Assembly: GCA_029777935.1 (NCBI GenBank)
Contig: JAKORH010000069.1
Span: forward strand, 1-6,740
DNA length: 6,740 nucleotides
Reading direction: 5' to 3'
Source: Pseudomonadota bacterium
GTDB taxonomy: Bacteria > Pseudomonadota > Gammaproteobacteria > Burkholderiales > Burkholderiaceae
Part shown: in pieces, positions 1 to 5,619 of the stretch
How the letters are laid out: each line of letters opens with the position of its first letter
Numbering within the stretch: the first letter of the stretch is position 1
Program-made: the position numbers and the translations under genes
The notes under the pieces: generated by a model
Told to the model about the DNA's origin: nothing
The model's database searches: none
The model's input: only the letters and a program-made list of their open reading frames with translations

Positions 1-981
1 CTTCTGCCCGGCGATGGCATACGCGGCGTCGATCGCAGCGCCGATGCCGAGCCGCAGGTAGTGCTCGACACCCAGTTCGCGGTCGCGCGCGTCCGGATTG
101 CGCCACGACAGCATGAACACGGTGTGCCCCTTGTCGACTAGGTACTTGACCAGCGAGTTGTGCGGCGACAGGTCCAGGATGTAGTACTTCAGGATCGGCG
201 ACGGAACGATCAACACCGGGTTCGCGTACACGGTATCGGTCACGGGCGCGTACTGGATCAGCTCGATCAGGTCGTTGCGCAGCACGACCTTACCCGGCGT
301 CACCGCGACCTCATGGCCGGGGCGGAACTGGGCGCCGTCGGCGCGCGGCTTGCCGGAGGCGAACGCGAGGAAGTCGCGCCACCAGTCGGCCGCGCCCTGC
401 ACGAGGTTCTGGCCGCCGGTCTCCATCGTCTTCTGCAGCACCTCGGGGTTGGTCCAGACGAGGTTGGTCGGGCTGGCCACGTCGAGCGCCTGCCGCGCGG
501 TGAAGGTCACCATGCGCTCGTGATGGCGGCTGACGCCCGTCACGTGATTGGTCGCGTTCCAGATCCACTGCTGCGTCAGCAGGAACGACTGGTGGATCAG
601 GTTGAACGGGAATTCCTGCCACGATGGATCGTCGAAGCGCCGGTCCTGCGGCAGCGGCGTGATGCAGGGCGCACCGGCACCCTGCGCGCACTCGATCGCG
701 TACAGCACGAAGCGCGCCGCCTTGCGCTGCGCCTTGCTGACGAGCTCCATCTGCTTGCCTGGCGCGGAAGCAAGGTGGAAATACCAGTCGGCCCACGCCG
801 ATACCAGCGACGGCCAGGCGATGCCGCGGCTGGCGCGCGCCACCGCGGCGCGGATCGCGCGGTCGTAGTTGGCCAGCGGCACCGGTTCGGCCAGGTATTC
901 CTCGCCCGGCGGCTCGATCGCCTTGATCGGCGCGCGCGTCGGCGGGGACTTCGAAACGAGTTTCAGGCTGGGGTTTGCCAT
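1..981 (-). CDS. phaC: Poly(3-hydroxyalkanoate) synthase (PhaC family), N-terminal part; 3' end outside window
   Basis: Polymerises hydroxyacyl-CoA into PHA storage granules in the cytoplasm. The reading frame is open for 327 codons from ATG 981-979 to the window edge. It carries the N-terminal PhaC domain signatures DRRFDDPSW (113-121), SPTNLVWTNPE (170-180) and the start of the alpha/beta-hydrolase core, with YILDLSPHNSLV (267-278) and SWRNPD (292-297). The frame stops about where the family's lipase-like G-x-C-x-G-G box would follow, so the catalytic Cys, Asp and His are not visible. Class I enzymes are usually about 570-600 residues, so a little over half is here. The stretch before YILDL reads PSPILKY instead of the common PPWINK-type motif, so this may be a divergent PhaC subgroup. 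The start is supported by GGAGAG at 988-993, six bases upstream. The upstream neighbour is an HlyD adaptor, about 190 bases away across a repeat, so a separate promoter is plausible. Family is confident; class and activity are not. Confidence 0.9.
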   Translation of the reverse strand, partial: MANPSLKLVSKSPPTRAPIKAIEPPGEEYLAEPVPLANYDRAIRAAVARASRGIAWPSLVSAWADWYFHLASAPGKQMELVSKAQRKAARFVLYAIECAQGAGAPCITPLPQDRRFDDPSWQEFPFNLIHQSFLLTQQWIWNATNHVTGVSRHHERMVTFTARQALDVASPTNLVWTNPEVLQKTMETGGQNLVQGAADWWRDFLAFASGKPRADGAQFRPGHEVAVTPGKVVLRNDLIELIQYAPVTDTVYANPVLIVPSPILKYYILDLSPHNSLVKYLVDKGHTVFMLSWRNPDARDRELGVEHYLRLGIGAAIDAAYAIAGQK

Positions 982-987
982 CGGACG

Positions 988-993
988 CTCTCC
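988..993 (-). promoter_or_regulatory. Ribosome binding site of the PHA synthase gene
   Basis: On the minus strand this reads GGAGAG, six bases before ATG 981-979. It fixes the start of the PhaC-like gene, which otherwise has no second nearby candidate. Confidence 0.7.
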
Positions 994-1086
994 ACGATGA
1001 CTTGAAGAATGCGAGCGGCAGCGGCAGCCGCGTTGACGCGGGGCAAGTTGCAGTGAGTCAGCGTGGAGGCGGGGCTCGAAATTGCT

Positions 1087-1163
1087 CCCTCACCCCAACC
1101 CCTCTCCCGGAGGGAGAGGGGCTTGCTTCCCTCTCCCTCCGGGAGAGGGACCGAGGGTGAGGG
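1087..1163. repeat. Nested inverted repeat (dispersed REP/MITE-like element) between adaptor and phaC
   Basis: The outer arms CCCTCACCC (1087-1095) and GGGTGAGGG (1155-1163) are exact inverted copies. Inside them, 1100-1120 and 1129-1149 are a perfect 21-bp inverted repeat separated by eight bases (1121-1128). Each 21-bp arm is itself a small hairpin (CCCTCTCCC...GGGAGAGGG with a three-base loop), so a long hairpin or a cruciform-like fold is possible. Similar CCCTCACCCC...CCCTCTCCC sequences are, from general experience, scattered in proteobacterial genomes, but I cannot count copies here. It ends eight bases downstream of the adaptor stop codon, so it could act as a 3' mRNA stabiliser or terminator; no clear T-run follows it in the minus direction. 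Confidence 0.85.
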
Positions 1164-1171
1164 CATACGCG

Positions 1172-2332
1172 TCACTTCGCACTCTTCTCCTCGACCACCA
1201 CCGCCCCCGCCTTCACGCCGGCGCGTTCGAGCGACGTGACGATCCTGTCGCCGGCCGAAAGCCCTTCGACGACTTCGGTCCACTCCCAGTTCGCGAGCCC
1301 CGTCTTCAACGTCCGCTCCGCGAGCCGGCCATCACCGCCGACCACCAGCACGCGCCCGCCTTCGAGAATCGCCGCGGTCGGCACGCGCAGCACGTTGTCG
1401 CGCGCGGCGAGCACGATCTCGACGTTCGCGCTGTAGCCGACCAGCAGGCGCCCGACCTTTTCCGGTTCGTCGAACGTGGCCTCCACGTCGACGGTGCGCG
1501 CCTGCTTCTCCACCGCGGTCACATAAGGCGCCACGCGCTTGACCTTGCCGGCGAAGCTCTGCTTCGGCAACGCGTCGAGCGTGATGCGCGCGGTCTGGCC
1601 GCGCGCGATCTTCGGCGCATCGACCTCGTCCATCGGCGCCTTGACGTACAGGCACGACTCGTCGATCAGGTCGATCGCGGGCGGCGTCGGAATCCCGGGC
1701 GGCGACGGCGTCGAGAATTCACCCAGTTCGCCGACGATCTTGGCCACCGTACCGTCGAACGGCGCCACCAGCACCATGCGGTCGAGCTGCACGCGCGCCA
1801 GTCGCACGTTCGCTTCGGCCTGCGCCACGTCGGCGCGCGCGGTCTGGCACGACGCGCGCTTGGCTTCGGCATTGGCGCGCGCGGTGTCGATCGCGTTGAT
1901 CGACACGAAGCCCTTCGCATACAACTCGGTCTGCCGCGCGACTTCGCGTTCGGCGGCGCCGGCCAGCGTGCACGCCTCGAGCACGCGCTTGCGCGCGGTC
2001 TCCGTCTGCGCCTGCGCGACTTTCTCCTGCGCGCGGATGTCGTCGCTCCACAACTGCATCAGCAGTTGCCCCTTCCTGACCTTGTCCCCCTCCTTGACCG
2101 GCAGCGCGACGATGCGGCCGCCGGCGATCGTCGACATCTTGGCGCGCAGGCACGCGTCGACTTCGCCGGCGCGCGTGTTGGCGATCGTCGATTCGACACG
2201 CCCGCGGCCGGCTTCGGTCAGCACGACCGGGATCGGCTTCGGCCGGCCGATCCACCAGATCGCGGCCGCGAGAAAGGCGATGACCGCGAGTGCGATCGCG
2301 GAACGGCGCAGCCAGGGATTCTTCATCGGCAT
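1172..2332 (-). CDS. HlyD/MacA-type periplasmic adaptor (membrane fusion protein) of an efflux system
   Basis: A 386-residue adaptor that would link an inner-membrane transporter (ABC or RND) to a TolC-like outer-membrane channel. Residues 11-28 form a single N-terminal membrane anchor or uncleaved signal. The first lipoyl half lies at about 55-95 (GGRIVALPVKEGDKVRKGQ, 71-89), a coiled-coil hairpin at about 96-186, the second lipoyl half at about 187-205 (VAPFDGTVAKI), and a beta-barrel and membrane-proximal domain follow. The hairpin tip shows the R-x3-L-x6-S pattern (R133, L137, S144) that family knowledge ties to TolC docking. A proline-rich insert lies at 208-218. Cysteines 121 and 162 sit about equally far from the hairpin tip. 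The start ATG has AGGA at 2339-2342 six bases upstream; ATG 2326 is an alternative. No MacB-like ABC transporter or RND pump is in the window: phaC lies downstream and repeats upstream. The partner is therefore unknown. A MacA-like role is inferred from length and architecture. Confidence 0.88.
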   Translation of the reverse strand: MPMKNPWLRRSAIALAVIAFLAAAIWWIGRPKPIPVVLTEAGRGRVESTIANTRAGEVDACLRAKMSTIAGGRIVALPVKEGDKVRKGQLLMQLWSDDIRAQEKVAQAQTETARKRVLEACTLAGAAEREVARQTELYAKGFVSINAIDTARANAEAKRASCQTARADVAQAEANVRLARVQLDRMVLVAPFDGTVAKIVGELGEFSTPSPPGIPTPPAIDLIDESCLYVKAPMDEVDAPKIARGQTARITLDALPKQSFAGKVKRVAPYVTAVEKQARTVDVEATFDEPEKVGRLLVGYSANVEIVLAARDNVLRVPTAAILEGGRVLVVGGDGRLAERTLKTGLANWEWTEVVEGLSAGDRIVTSLERAGVKAGAVVVEEKSAK

Positions 2333-2338
2333 TACAGG

Positions 2339-2342
2339 TCCT
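2339..2342 (-). promoter_or_regulatory. Ribosome binding site of the HlyD adaptor gene
   Basis: AGGA on the minus strand, six bases before ATG 2332-2330. It favours the first ATG over the in-frame ATG two codons later, which would sit twelve bases away. Confidence 0.5.
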
Positions 2343-2352
2343 GACGGGTGAT

Positions 2353-2455
2353 GGTGTCATGCCCGCGAAAGCGGGCATCCAGGAATCGAGCGACCGCACT
2401 GGGTTCCCGCTGCAGCCTGCCCCCGAGTGCTTGAATCGGGGGCGGGAATGACACC
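2353..2455. repeat. Inverted repeat element in the adaptor 5' region
   Basis: The ends GGTGTCATGCCCGC (2353-2366) and GCGGGAATGACACC (2442-2455) are 14-bp inverted copies with one mismatch. The left arm continues as ATGCCC-N8-GGGCAT (2359-2378), a variant of the ATTCCC-N8-GGGAAT unit seen at 3886-3905. A further hairpin, GCCCCCGA/TCGGGGGC, is at 2419-2426 and 2436-2443. The element lies just upstream of the adaptor start, so it would form part of its leader or lie beside its promoter. It shares the TGTCAT outer end with the element at 3839-3909, which suggests one repeat family with divergent interiors. Confidence 0.75.
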
Positions 2456-2523
2456 GCAGGGTAGCTGCATGTTCCCCTGCGAATTTGACGCGGCACATGA
2501 TGCTACGTGACGTTGCAAAGTGA

Positions 2524-2619
2524 CGTCGCCCCGGCGAAGGCCGGGGCCCAAGTTGCATGGAAATTGGCCCCCGGCCCCGGCTTACGGCCTGCCGGGACAG
2601 GCTCTGCGCCGGGGCGACG
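2524..2619. repeat. GC-rich inverted repeat (CGTCGCCCCGGC type)
   Basis: The ends 2524-2536 and 2607-2619 are a perfect 13-bp inverted repeat (CGTCGCCCCGGCG and its complement). A second stem pairs about 2539-2551 (GGCCGGGGCCCAA) with a near complement at about 2565-2577. The sequence and outer ends differ from the 2353-2455 element, so this looks like a second repeat family. Its right end shares five bases with the left arm of the hairpin at 2615-2656. Confidence 0.75.
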
Positions 2620-2656
2620 ATTGATGCGTTTCGTACGCGAAACGCATCAATCGTCG
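2615..2656. terminator. Perfect 19-bp hairpin overlapping the DUF167 stop codon; possible terminator
   Basis: Arms 2615-2633 and 2638-2656 are perfect inverted complements with a four-base loop TACG (2634-2637). The right arm covers the TGA stop and the last codons of the DUF167 gene, so the end of the transcript would fold into a strong stem. A run of T after the stem is absent in the minus direction (the next bases are CCCCGG), so it is not a canonical intrinsic terminator. It could instead block 3' exonucleases or limit read-through toward the adaptor gene. Confidence 0.5.
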
Positions 2657-2871
2657 ATCTGCACCCGCTTGATCCGCCCCGCCGCGCCGCTCCTGATCGT
2701 CACCTGCGCCTTGCGCACGCCGAAGTGCGCGGCGACGAGCGCGATCAGCTCCTCGTTCGCGCGGCCCTCGACCGGCGGCGACTTCAGCGTCGCCTGCCAC
2801 GTGCCGTCGGCGCGCGCCTCGAGCGCCGCGGCGCGCGCGTTCGGCTTGACCTTGACCTGCAGCCGCTTCAC
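2647..2871 (-). CDS. DUF167 / YggU (UPF0235) family small protein
   Basis: A 74-residue protein starting [18 protein letters not shown] and ending RIKRVQIDD. It has the family's layout: an N-terminal strand with V-K-P-N-A, a central [21 protein letters not shown] segment (about 36-55), and a C-terminal strand with [10 protein letters not shown] (about 61-70). DUF167 proteins are small alpha/beta proteins of unknown cellular role. I chose the GTG start at 2871-2869 because it overlaps the TGA stop of the nitrilase (GTGA) and begins exactly where family similarity begins; the next in-frame ATG is far upstream inside the nitrilase. The overlap implies translational coupling and so a linked dose of the two proteins. 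The gene's last bases lie in the right arm of a perfect hairpin. The family is usual in length here. Any functional tie to the nitrilase is inferred from coupling only. Confidence 0.85.
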   Translation of the reverse strand: MKRLQVKVKPNARAAALEARADGTWQATLKSPPVEGRANEELIALVAAHFGVRKAQVTIRSGAAGRIKRVQIDD

Positions 2872-3815
2872 CCGCGCGTGACCACGGCCGGCATCGGCTT
2901 TTCGTTGACGACGAGCTGGAACACGTCGGGCCGGCTGTAGTGACCCGCGGCATCGAAGTCGAACTTGCCGCGGCCGATCTCGCCGAGATCCAGTTCGGCG
3001 GTCAGGATCGTCTCGCCCTCGAAGTTCGGCCCCGCCAGCACCTTGCCCAGCGGGCTGATGATCGCGCTGCCGCCGCGCATCAGCACCGCGTCGGGCGAAT
3101 CGCCGAGCGACACGCGCACCGACGCCGGAAAGTCCTTCTTGCGCAGGTACTGGCACGCGCTCAGCACGAAGCAGCGGCCTTCGAGCGCGACGTGCTGCAT
3201 CGACGGCAGCCAGGTGTCGCGGTCGTCGGCCGTCGGCGCGCAGTACAGCGCCACGCCCTTCGCGTACATCGCCATGCGCAGCATCGGCATGTAGTTCTCC
3301 CAGCAGATCACCGAGCCGATGCGGCCATACGGGCTGTCGACGACGGTCAGGGTCGAGCCGTCGCCGAAGCCCCAGATCATCCGCTCCAGCGCGGTCGGCA
3401 TCAGTTTCCGGTGCTTGCCGAGCAGCGCGCCGTCGGGGCCGAAGAACAGCACCGTGCAGTAGCAGGTGCCGAGTTCGCGCTCGATCACGCCGACCACCAG
3501 GTACACGCGGTGCGCGGCCGCGGCTTCACCGAGTCGCTGCGTGTGCGGCCCCGGCACGTCGATCGCCGCGTCCAGGTACAGGCGAAACTCCTCGCGTCCG
3601 ACCGGATCGCGCGCGCCGACGACGAGGCCGTAGTTCAGTCCCTTCGGATAGCCGACGATGAACGCTTCGGGAAACAGCACCAGCTTCGCACCCTTGGCCG
3701 CGGCGTCGGCGGTCAATCGAATCGCCTTGTCGACGCAGGCGCCGGTGTCGAACGGCACCGCGCCGGCCTGCACGACGGCGACGCGGACTCTGGATTCGTT
3801 GATGCTCGAAGTCAT
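2868..3815 (-). CDS. Nitrilase (carbon-nitrogen hydrolase superfamily, branch 1-like)
   Basis: Predicted cytoplasmic hydrolase of nitriles to carboxylic acid and ammonia. The 315-residue protein carries the superfamily's Glu-Lys-Cys triad: E50 in [12 protein letters not shown]137 in HRKLMPT and C171 in ICWENYMP, with the extra conserved Glu at E144. The CWEN context is typical of true nitrilases rather than amidases or carbamoylases, but the substrate cannot be read. The C-terminal tail after the core is short for nitrilases (many exceed 330 residues), which may affect helical assembly. A longer frame reaches an ATG at 3854, but its first 13 codons fall in a repeat; ATG 3815-3813 has GGGAG at 3822-3826, six bases away, and starts right before the VRVAVVQAG strand. 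The gene follows the GST after a repeat and overlaps DUF167 by GTGA. It could be co-transcribed with the GST group or have its own promoter; none is clear. Confidence 0.92.
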   Translation of the reverse strand: MTSSINESRVRVAVVQAGAVPFDTGACVDKAIRLTADAAAKGAKLVLFPEAFIVGYPKGLNYGLVVGARDPVGREEFRLYLDAAIDVPGPHTQRLGEAAAAHRVYLVVGVIERELGTCYCTVLFFGPDGALLGKHRKLMPTALERMIWGFGDGSTLTVVDSPYGRIGSVICWENYMPMLRMAMYAKGVALYCAPTADDRDTWLPSMQHVALEGRCFVLSACQYLRKKDFPASVRVSLGDSPDAVLMRGGSAIISPLGKVLAGPNFEGETILTAELDLGEIGRGKFDFDAAGHYSRPDVFQLVVNEKPMPAVVTRG

Positions 3816-3821
3816 CACTGG

Positions 3822-3826
3822 CTCCC
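3822..3826 (-). promoter_or_regulatory. Ribosome binding site deciding the nitrilase start
   Basis: GGGAG on the minus strand, six bases before ATG 3815-3813. It rejects the longer frame from ATG 3854, whose extra residues are encoded by the inverted repeat. Confidence 0.75.
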
Positions 3827-3838
3827 TGATGTTGCACG

Positions 3839-3909
3839 TGTCATTTCCGCGCATGCGGGAATCCAGCCGGTGCCGCGCTGACTCGATTCCCGCATGCGCG
3901 GGAATGACA
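3839..3909. repeat. Paired inverted repeat with ATTCCC-N8-GGGAAT units between GST and nitrilase
   Basis: Arms 3839-3863 and 3885-3909 are 25-bp inverted complements with one mismatch (position 3846), separated by 21 bases. Each arm contains its own small palindrome: ATTCCC-N8-GGGAAT at 3886-3905 and ATTTCC-N8-GGGAAT at 3843-3862. As I recall, the first matches the consensus form of the neisserial dRS3 repeat, and similar units are spread through other betaproteobacteria; kinship with dRS3 is not shown by this alone. The element fills most of the gap between the GST stop and the nitrilase ribosome binding site. Confidence 0.85.
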
Positions 3910-3917
3910 TGCGAGGT

Positions 3918-4559
3918 TCATTGCCTCGTTCCCCGAAAAGTTGCATCGCCATGCGGCGCGGCCCGAAACTCGGGTAACGCCTCTGCACGAGCGGAAAATT
4001 CTTCCAGCGCAGGATGTGCGTCGGCGCGCACGACATCCGCCACCAAAGTCTGCATCATGAACTGCCATGCGACCGCCGTGCTGACGCCCGCCTGATCGAT
4101 CGTCGCGCTCGTCGCGGCCAGCGGCGCGCGTGCGACCTCCGTCTCCAGCGCGGCGCACGCCGCGCGCAACTGCCCGGCCACGCGCTCCAGCCACGGCGCG
4201 TGCTGCTTCTCGGCCGGCCGCAGCGTGCGCTCGTAGATGATCTGCACGCTCTTCTCGCACGCGGCGAGTGCCAGCCCGATCACGCGCAGCGCGCGCGTTC
4301 GCGCGGCGAGCGGCGCCGGCATCAGCGAGCGCGGCGCGGCCAGCCGCTCCGCGTAATCCAGGATCAGCGTCGAGTCCATCAGCACGGTGCCGTCGTCGCA
4401 CACCAGGGTCGGCGCCTTGACGACCGGGTTGATGGCGCTGAACTCGCTGAAGGTGCGGAAGACGGAGAGCGAGCGATGTTCGAACGGCAGCCCCAGAAGC
4501 TGCAGCGACACCGCCACGCGGCGCACGTACGGCGAATCGAGCATGCCGATCAGGTGCAT
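3918..4559 (-). CDS. Glutathione S-transferase family protein
   Basis: A 213-residue cytosolic GST-type protein that would join glutathione to an electrophile or bind a glutathione adduct. The N-terminal thioredoxin-like domain (about 1-75) begins MHLIGMLDSPYVRRV, with S9 at the usual catalytic or thiol-stabilising position. The cis-proline is P50 in VVKAPTLV, and D62-S63 in VLMDSTLIL fits the gamma-glutamyl binding position. An all-helical C-terminal domain follows (about 85-200). Length is normal for the family. The start ATG 4559-4557 shares its A with the TGA stop of the GFA gene (TGATG), and GAGGGG lies nine bases upstream at 4569-4574 inside that gene. The neighbour GFA protein belongs to a family named for glutathione use, which hints at a shared glutathione-linked task; this is inference. 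Class within the GST family and substrate are unknown. Confidence 0.9.
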   Translation of the reverse strand: MHLIGMLDSPYVRRVAVSLQLLGLPFEHRSLSVFRTFSEFSAINPVVKAPTLVCDDGTVLMDSTLILDYAERLAAPRSLMPAPLAARTRALRVIGLALAACEKSVQIIYERTLRPAEKQHAPWLERVAGQLRAACAALETEVARAPLAATSATIDQAGVSTAVAWQFMMQTLVADVVRADAHPALEEFSARAEALPEFRAAPHGDATFRGTRQ

Positions 4560-5047
4560 CACGCGTTTCCCCTCTTCGGAAACAGGACCGCCCGCCGTGC
4601 CAGGCTTTCGTCCGACCACACCTCGGCCGAGTTGTAGTACTCGGGCACCGCGCGTGCGCTCTCCGGAAGCACGACCCACGGCTGCTTCGAAGCGGTGAAG
4701 ATGTGGATGTCCGGCGGCAGCCGGTCCGGCTCGTCGAGCGTGCCGACGCGCACGAAGCGAACTGCGTCGCCGCCGCCGGCGTAGTTGCTCCACACGGCAA
4801 CGCGGCACTTCGGGCAGCGCGCGATCTTCTGTCCCTTGCCGCTCGCCGACGGCGTGTCGATCACTTCGACCGTGCCCGCCAGCAGGTGCACGCGATCGGC
4901 CTCGATCATCGCGTTCAGCGCGAACGAAGCGCCGGTCTCGCGCTGGCACCAGCGGCAATGGCAGCAGTGCACGATCAGCGGCCGCGTCGTCATTCGATAG
5001 CGGACGTGACGGCAGGTGCAGCCGCCGTCGAAGGGCCCGTCAGTCAT
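4559..5047 (-). CDS. GFA/CENP-V domain zinc-binding protein
   Basis: A 162-residue protein of the GFA family, named for the glutathione-dependent formaldehyde-activating enzyme (Gfa), although most members have no known reaction. Zinc-ligand cysteines are visible: C10-x-C12 in GGCTCRHVRY, C29-H-C31-x2-C34 in CCHCRWCQRETG, and C78-x2-C81 in ARCPKCRVAVWS. This is the full set expected for the two-zinc fold. The C-terminal part, with IHIFTASKQPWV and a final VLFPKRG, is also usual for the family. The start ATG 5047-5045 has AGGAGG at 5055-5060, seven bases upstream, and overlaps the stop of the SRPBCC gene (ATGA). The stop overlaps the GST start (TGATG). The three genes thus look translationally coupled. 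An S-hydroxymethylglutathione role is possible, but no formaldehyde dehydrogenase gene is in the window to support it. Confidence 0.92.
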   Translation of the reverse strand: MTDGPFDGGCTCRHVRYRMTTRPLIVHCCHCRWCQRETGASFALNAMIEADRVHLLAGTVEVIDTPSASGKGQKIARCPKCRVAVWSNYAGGGDAVRFVRVGTLDEPDRLPPDIHIFTASKQPWVVLPESARAVPEYYNSAEVWSDESLARRAVLFPKRGNA

Positions 5048-5529
5048 GCGTCGTCCTCCTTCTTCGGCAGCGGTCGCCCGTGCCGCAGGTAGTGGTTGAG
5101 GCGCGCCTCCCAGTCGCGCATGAACTGCACATAGTGCGCCTCGGTGAACGCCGCGACGAACACGTCGCCCTGCGGTCCGAGGCTGGTGTGCGCGTACGTG
5201 ACGCGCGCGTTGCACCCGTGCGCGGCGGCGGCGAGTTCGATCGTCAGCCGGCACGCCGTCACCTGCGGCGTGATCTTCAGCATCTCGACGAAACCGCGCT
5301 CCGGCTCGTGGCGCGTGATGTACCAGACTGCGTCGGCCGGCCCGGCGGGCGTCACGAACACGCAGTCCCGCTCGGCCACGCCGGAGCTGCTGTAGACCAC
5401 CTGCGGATCCCAGCCTTCGACCCAGTCGGCTTCACGCACCGGACACAGCAGCGGAAACACGCGTGCCGGCTCGGCGGCCAGCCGCTGCACGTAGGTGCGG
5501 GTCACGCGATTCGGCGGCGCGATGCGCAT
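5044..5529 (-). CDS. SRPBCC (START/Bet v 1-like) fold protein
   Basis: A 161-residue protein of the SRPBCC superfamily, whose members bind hydrophobic ligands in a deep cavity and include cyclases and lipid carriers. The N-terminal strand RVTRTYVQRLAAEPARVFPLLCPVREADWVEGW (7-40) is typical, with the CPVRE-x-DW segment (29-36) found in one uncharacterised subgroup. It continues with SSSGVAERDCVFVT (47-60), a central sheet, and the long C-terminal helix (about 128-150) that closes the pocket. No signal peptide or membrane segment is seen. The start ATG 5529-5527 has no recognisable Shine-Dalgarno sequence; the stop of a possible micro-ORF lies nine bases upstream, so initiation may depend on upstream translation. 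The stop overlaps the GFA start by ATGA. The ligand or reaction is unknown. Confidence 0.82.
   Translation of the reverse strand: MRIAPPNRVTRTYVQRLAAEPARVFPLLCPVREADWVEGWDPQVVYSSSGVAERDCVFVTPAGPADAVWYITRHEPERGFVEMLKITPQVTACRLTIELAAAAHGCNARVTYAHTSLGPQGDVFVAAFTEAHYVQFMRDWEARLNHYLRHGRPLPKKEDDA
5055..5060 (-). promoter_or_regulatory. Strong ribosome binding site of the GFA gene
   Basis: Perfect AGGAGG on the minus strand, seven bases before ATG 5047-5045, lying inside the 3' end of the SRPBCC gene. It settles the GFA start against the much longer upstream open frame. Confidence 0.8.
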
Positions 5530-5538
5530 GGCGCGGCG

Positions 5539-5619
5539 TCACGGCTTCGGCGACTGCGCACTCTGCGGCGCCGCCGGCAGCGCCGCGGCGAGCGCGAAGG
5601 TGCGCCTGCGCTCGGCCAT
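5539..5619 (-). CDS. Possible 26-residue micro-ORF bridging the YdhR-like and SRPBCC genes
   Basis: The frame ATG 5619-5617 to TGA 5541-5539 encodes MAERRRTFALAAALPAAPQS followed by six residues. Its ATG shares the A of the upstream TGA stop (TGATG), and its stop lies nine bases before the SRPBCC start. The peptide has a basic N-terminus (R4-R6) and a short Ala/Leu run, too short for a proper signal peptide or membrane helix. It has no homology I recognise. It could be a translational bridge that carries ribosomes to the SD-less SRPBCC start, or just a chance frame in a GC-rich spacer. Confidence 0.3.
   Translation of the reverse strand: MAERRRTFALAAALPAAPQSAQSPKP

Noticed and set aside
160..1005. 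281-codon open frame on the plus strand
   Set aside because: Antisense to the PhaC-like gene, Arg-rich with no domain; the minus strand carries the real protein.
1028..1041. Palindrome CCGCGTTGACGCGG upstream of phaC as an operator
   Set aside because: Six-base arms of this composition are expected by chance in GC-rich DNA, and no promoter elements are clear around it.
963..1283. Minus-strand frame through the nested repeat
   Set aside because: It translates the inverted repeat and out-of-frame ends of two real genes; no protein features.
1082..2344. 420-codon open frame on the plus strand
   Set aside because: It is antisense to the adaptor gene, very rich in Arg, His and Asp as expected from GC-rich reverse frames, starts in the inverted repeat, and shows no recognisable family.
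2456..2523. Sigma-70 promoter for the adaptor gene
   Set aside because: TTGCAA-like and TACCCT-like hexamers occur on the minus strand, but no pair has acceptable spacing.
3816..3854. N-terminal extension of the nitrilase to ATG 3854
   Set aside because: The extra 13 codons come partly from the repeat at 3839-3909, and a good ribosome binding site at 3822-3826 sits inside the extension.
2940..3881. 313-codon open frame on the plus strand
   Set aside because: Antisense to the nitrilase, whose triad and motifs are clear. The composition is that of a shadow frame and it runs into the repeat.
1087..3909. CRISPR array or tandem direct repeats
   Set aside because: The repeats are inverted, of different families and irregularly spaced among genes; there are no regular spacers and no cas genes.
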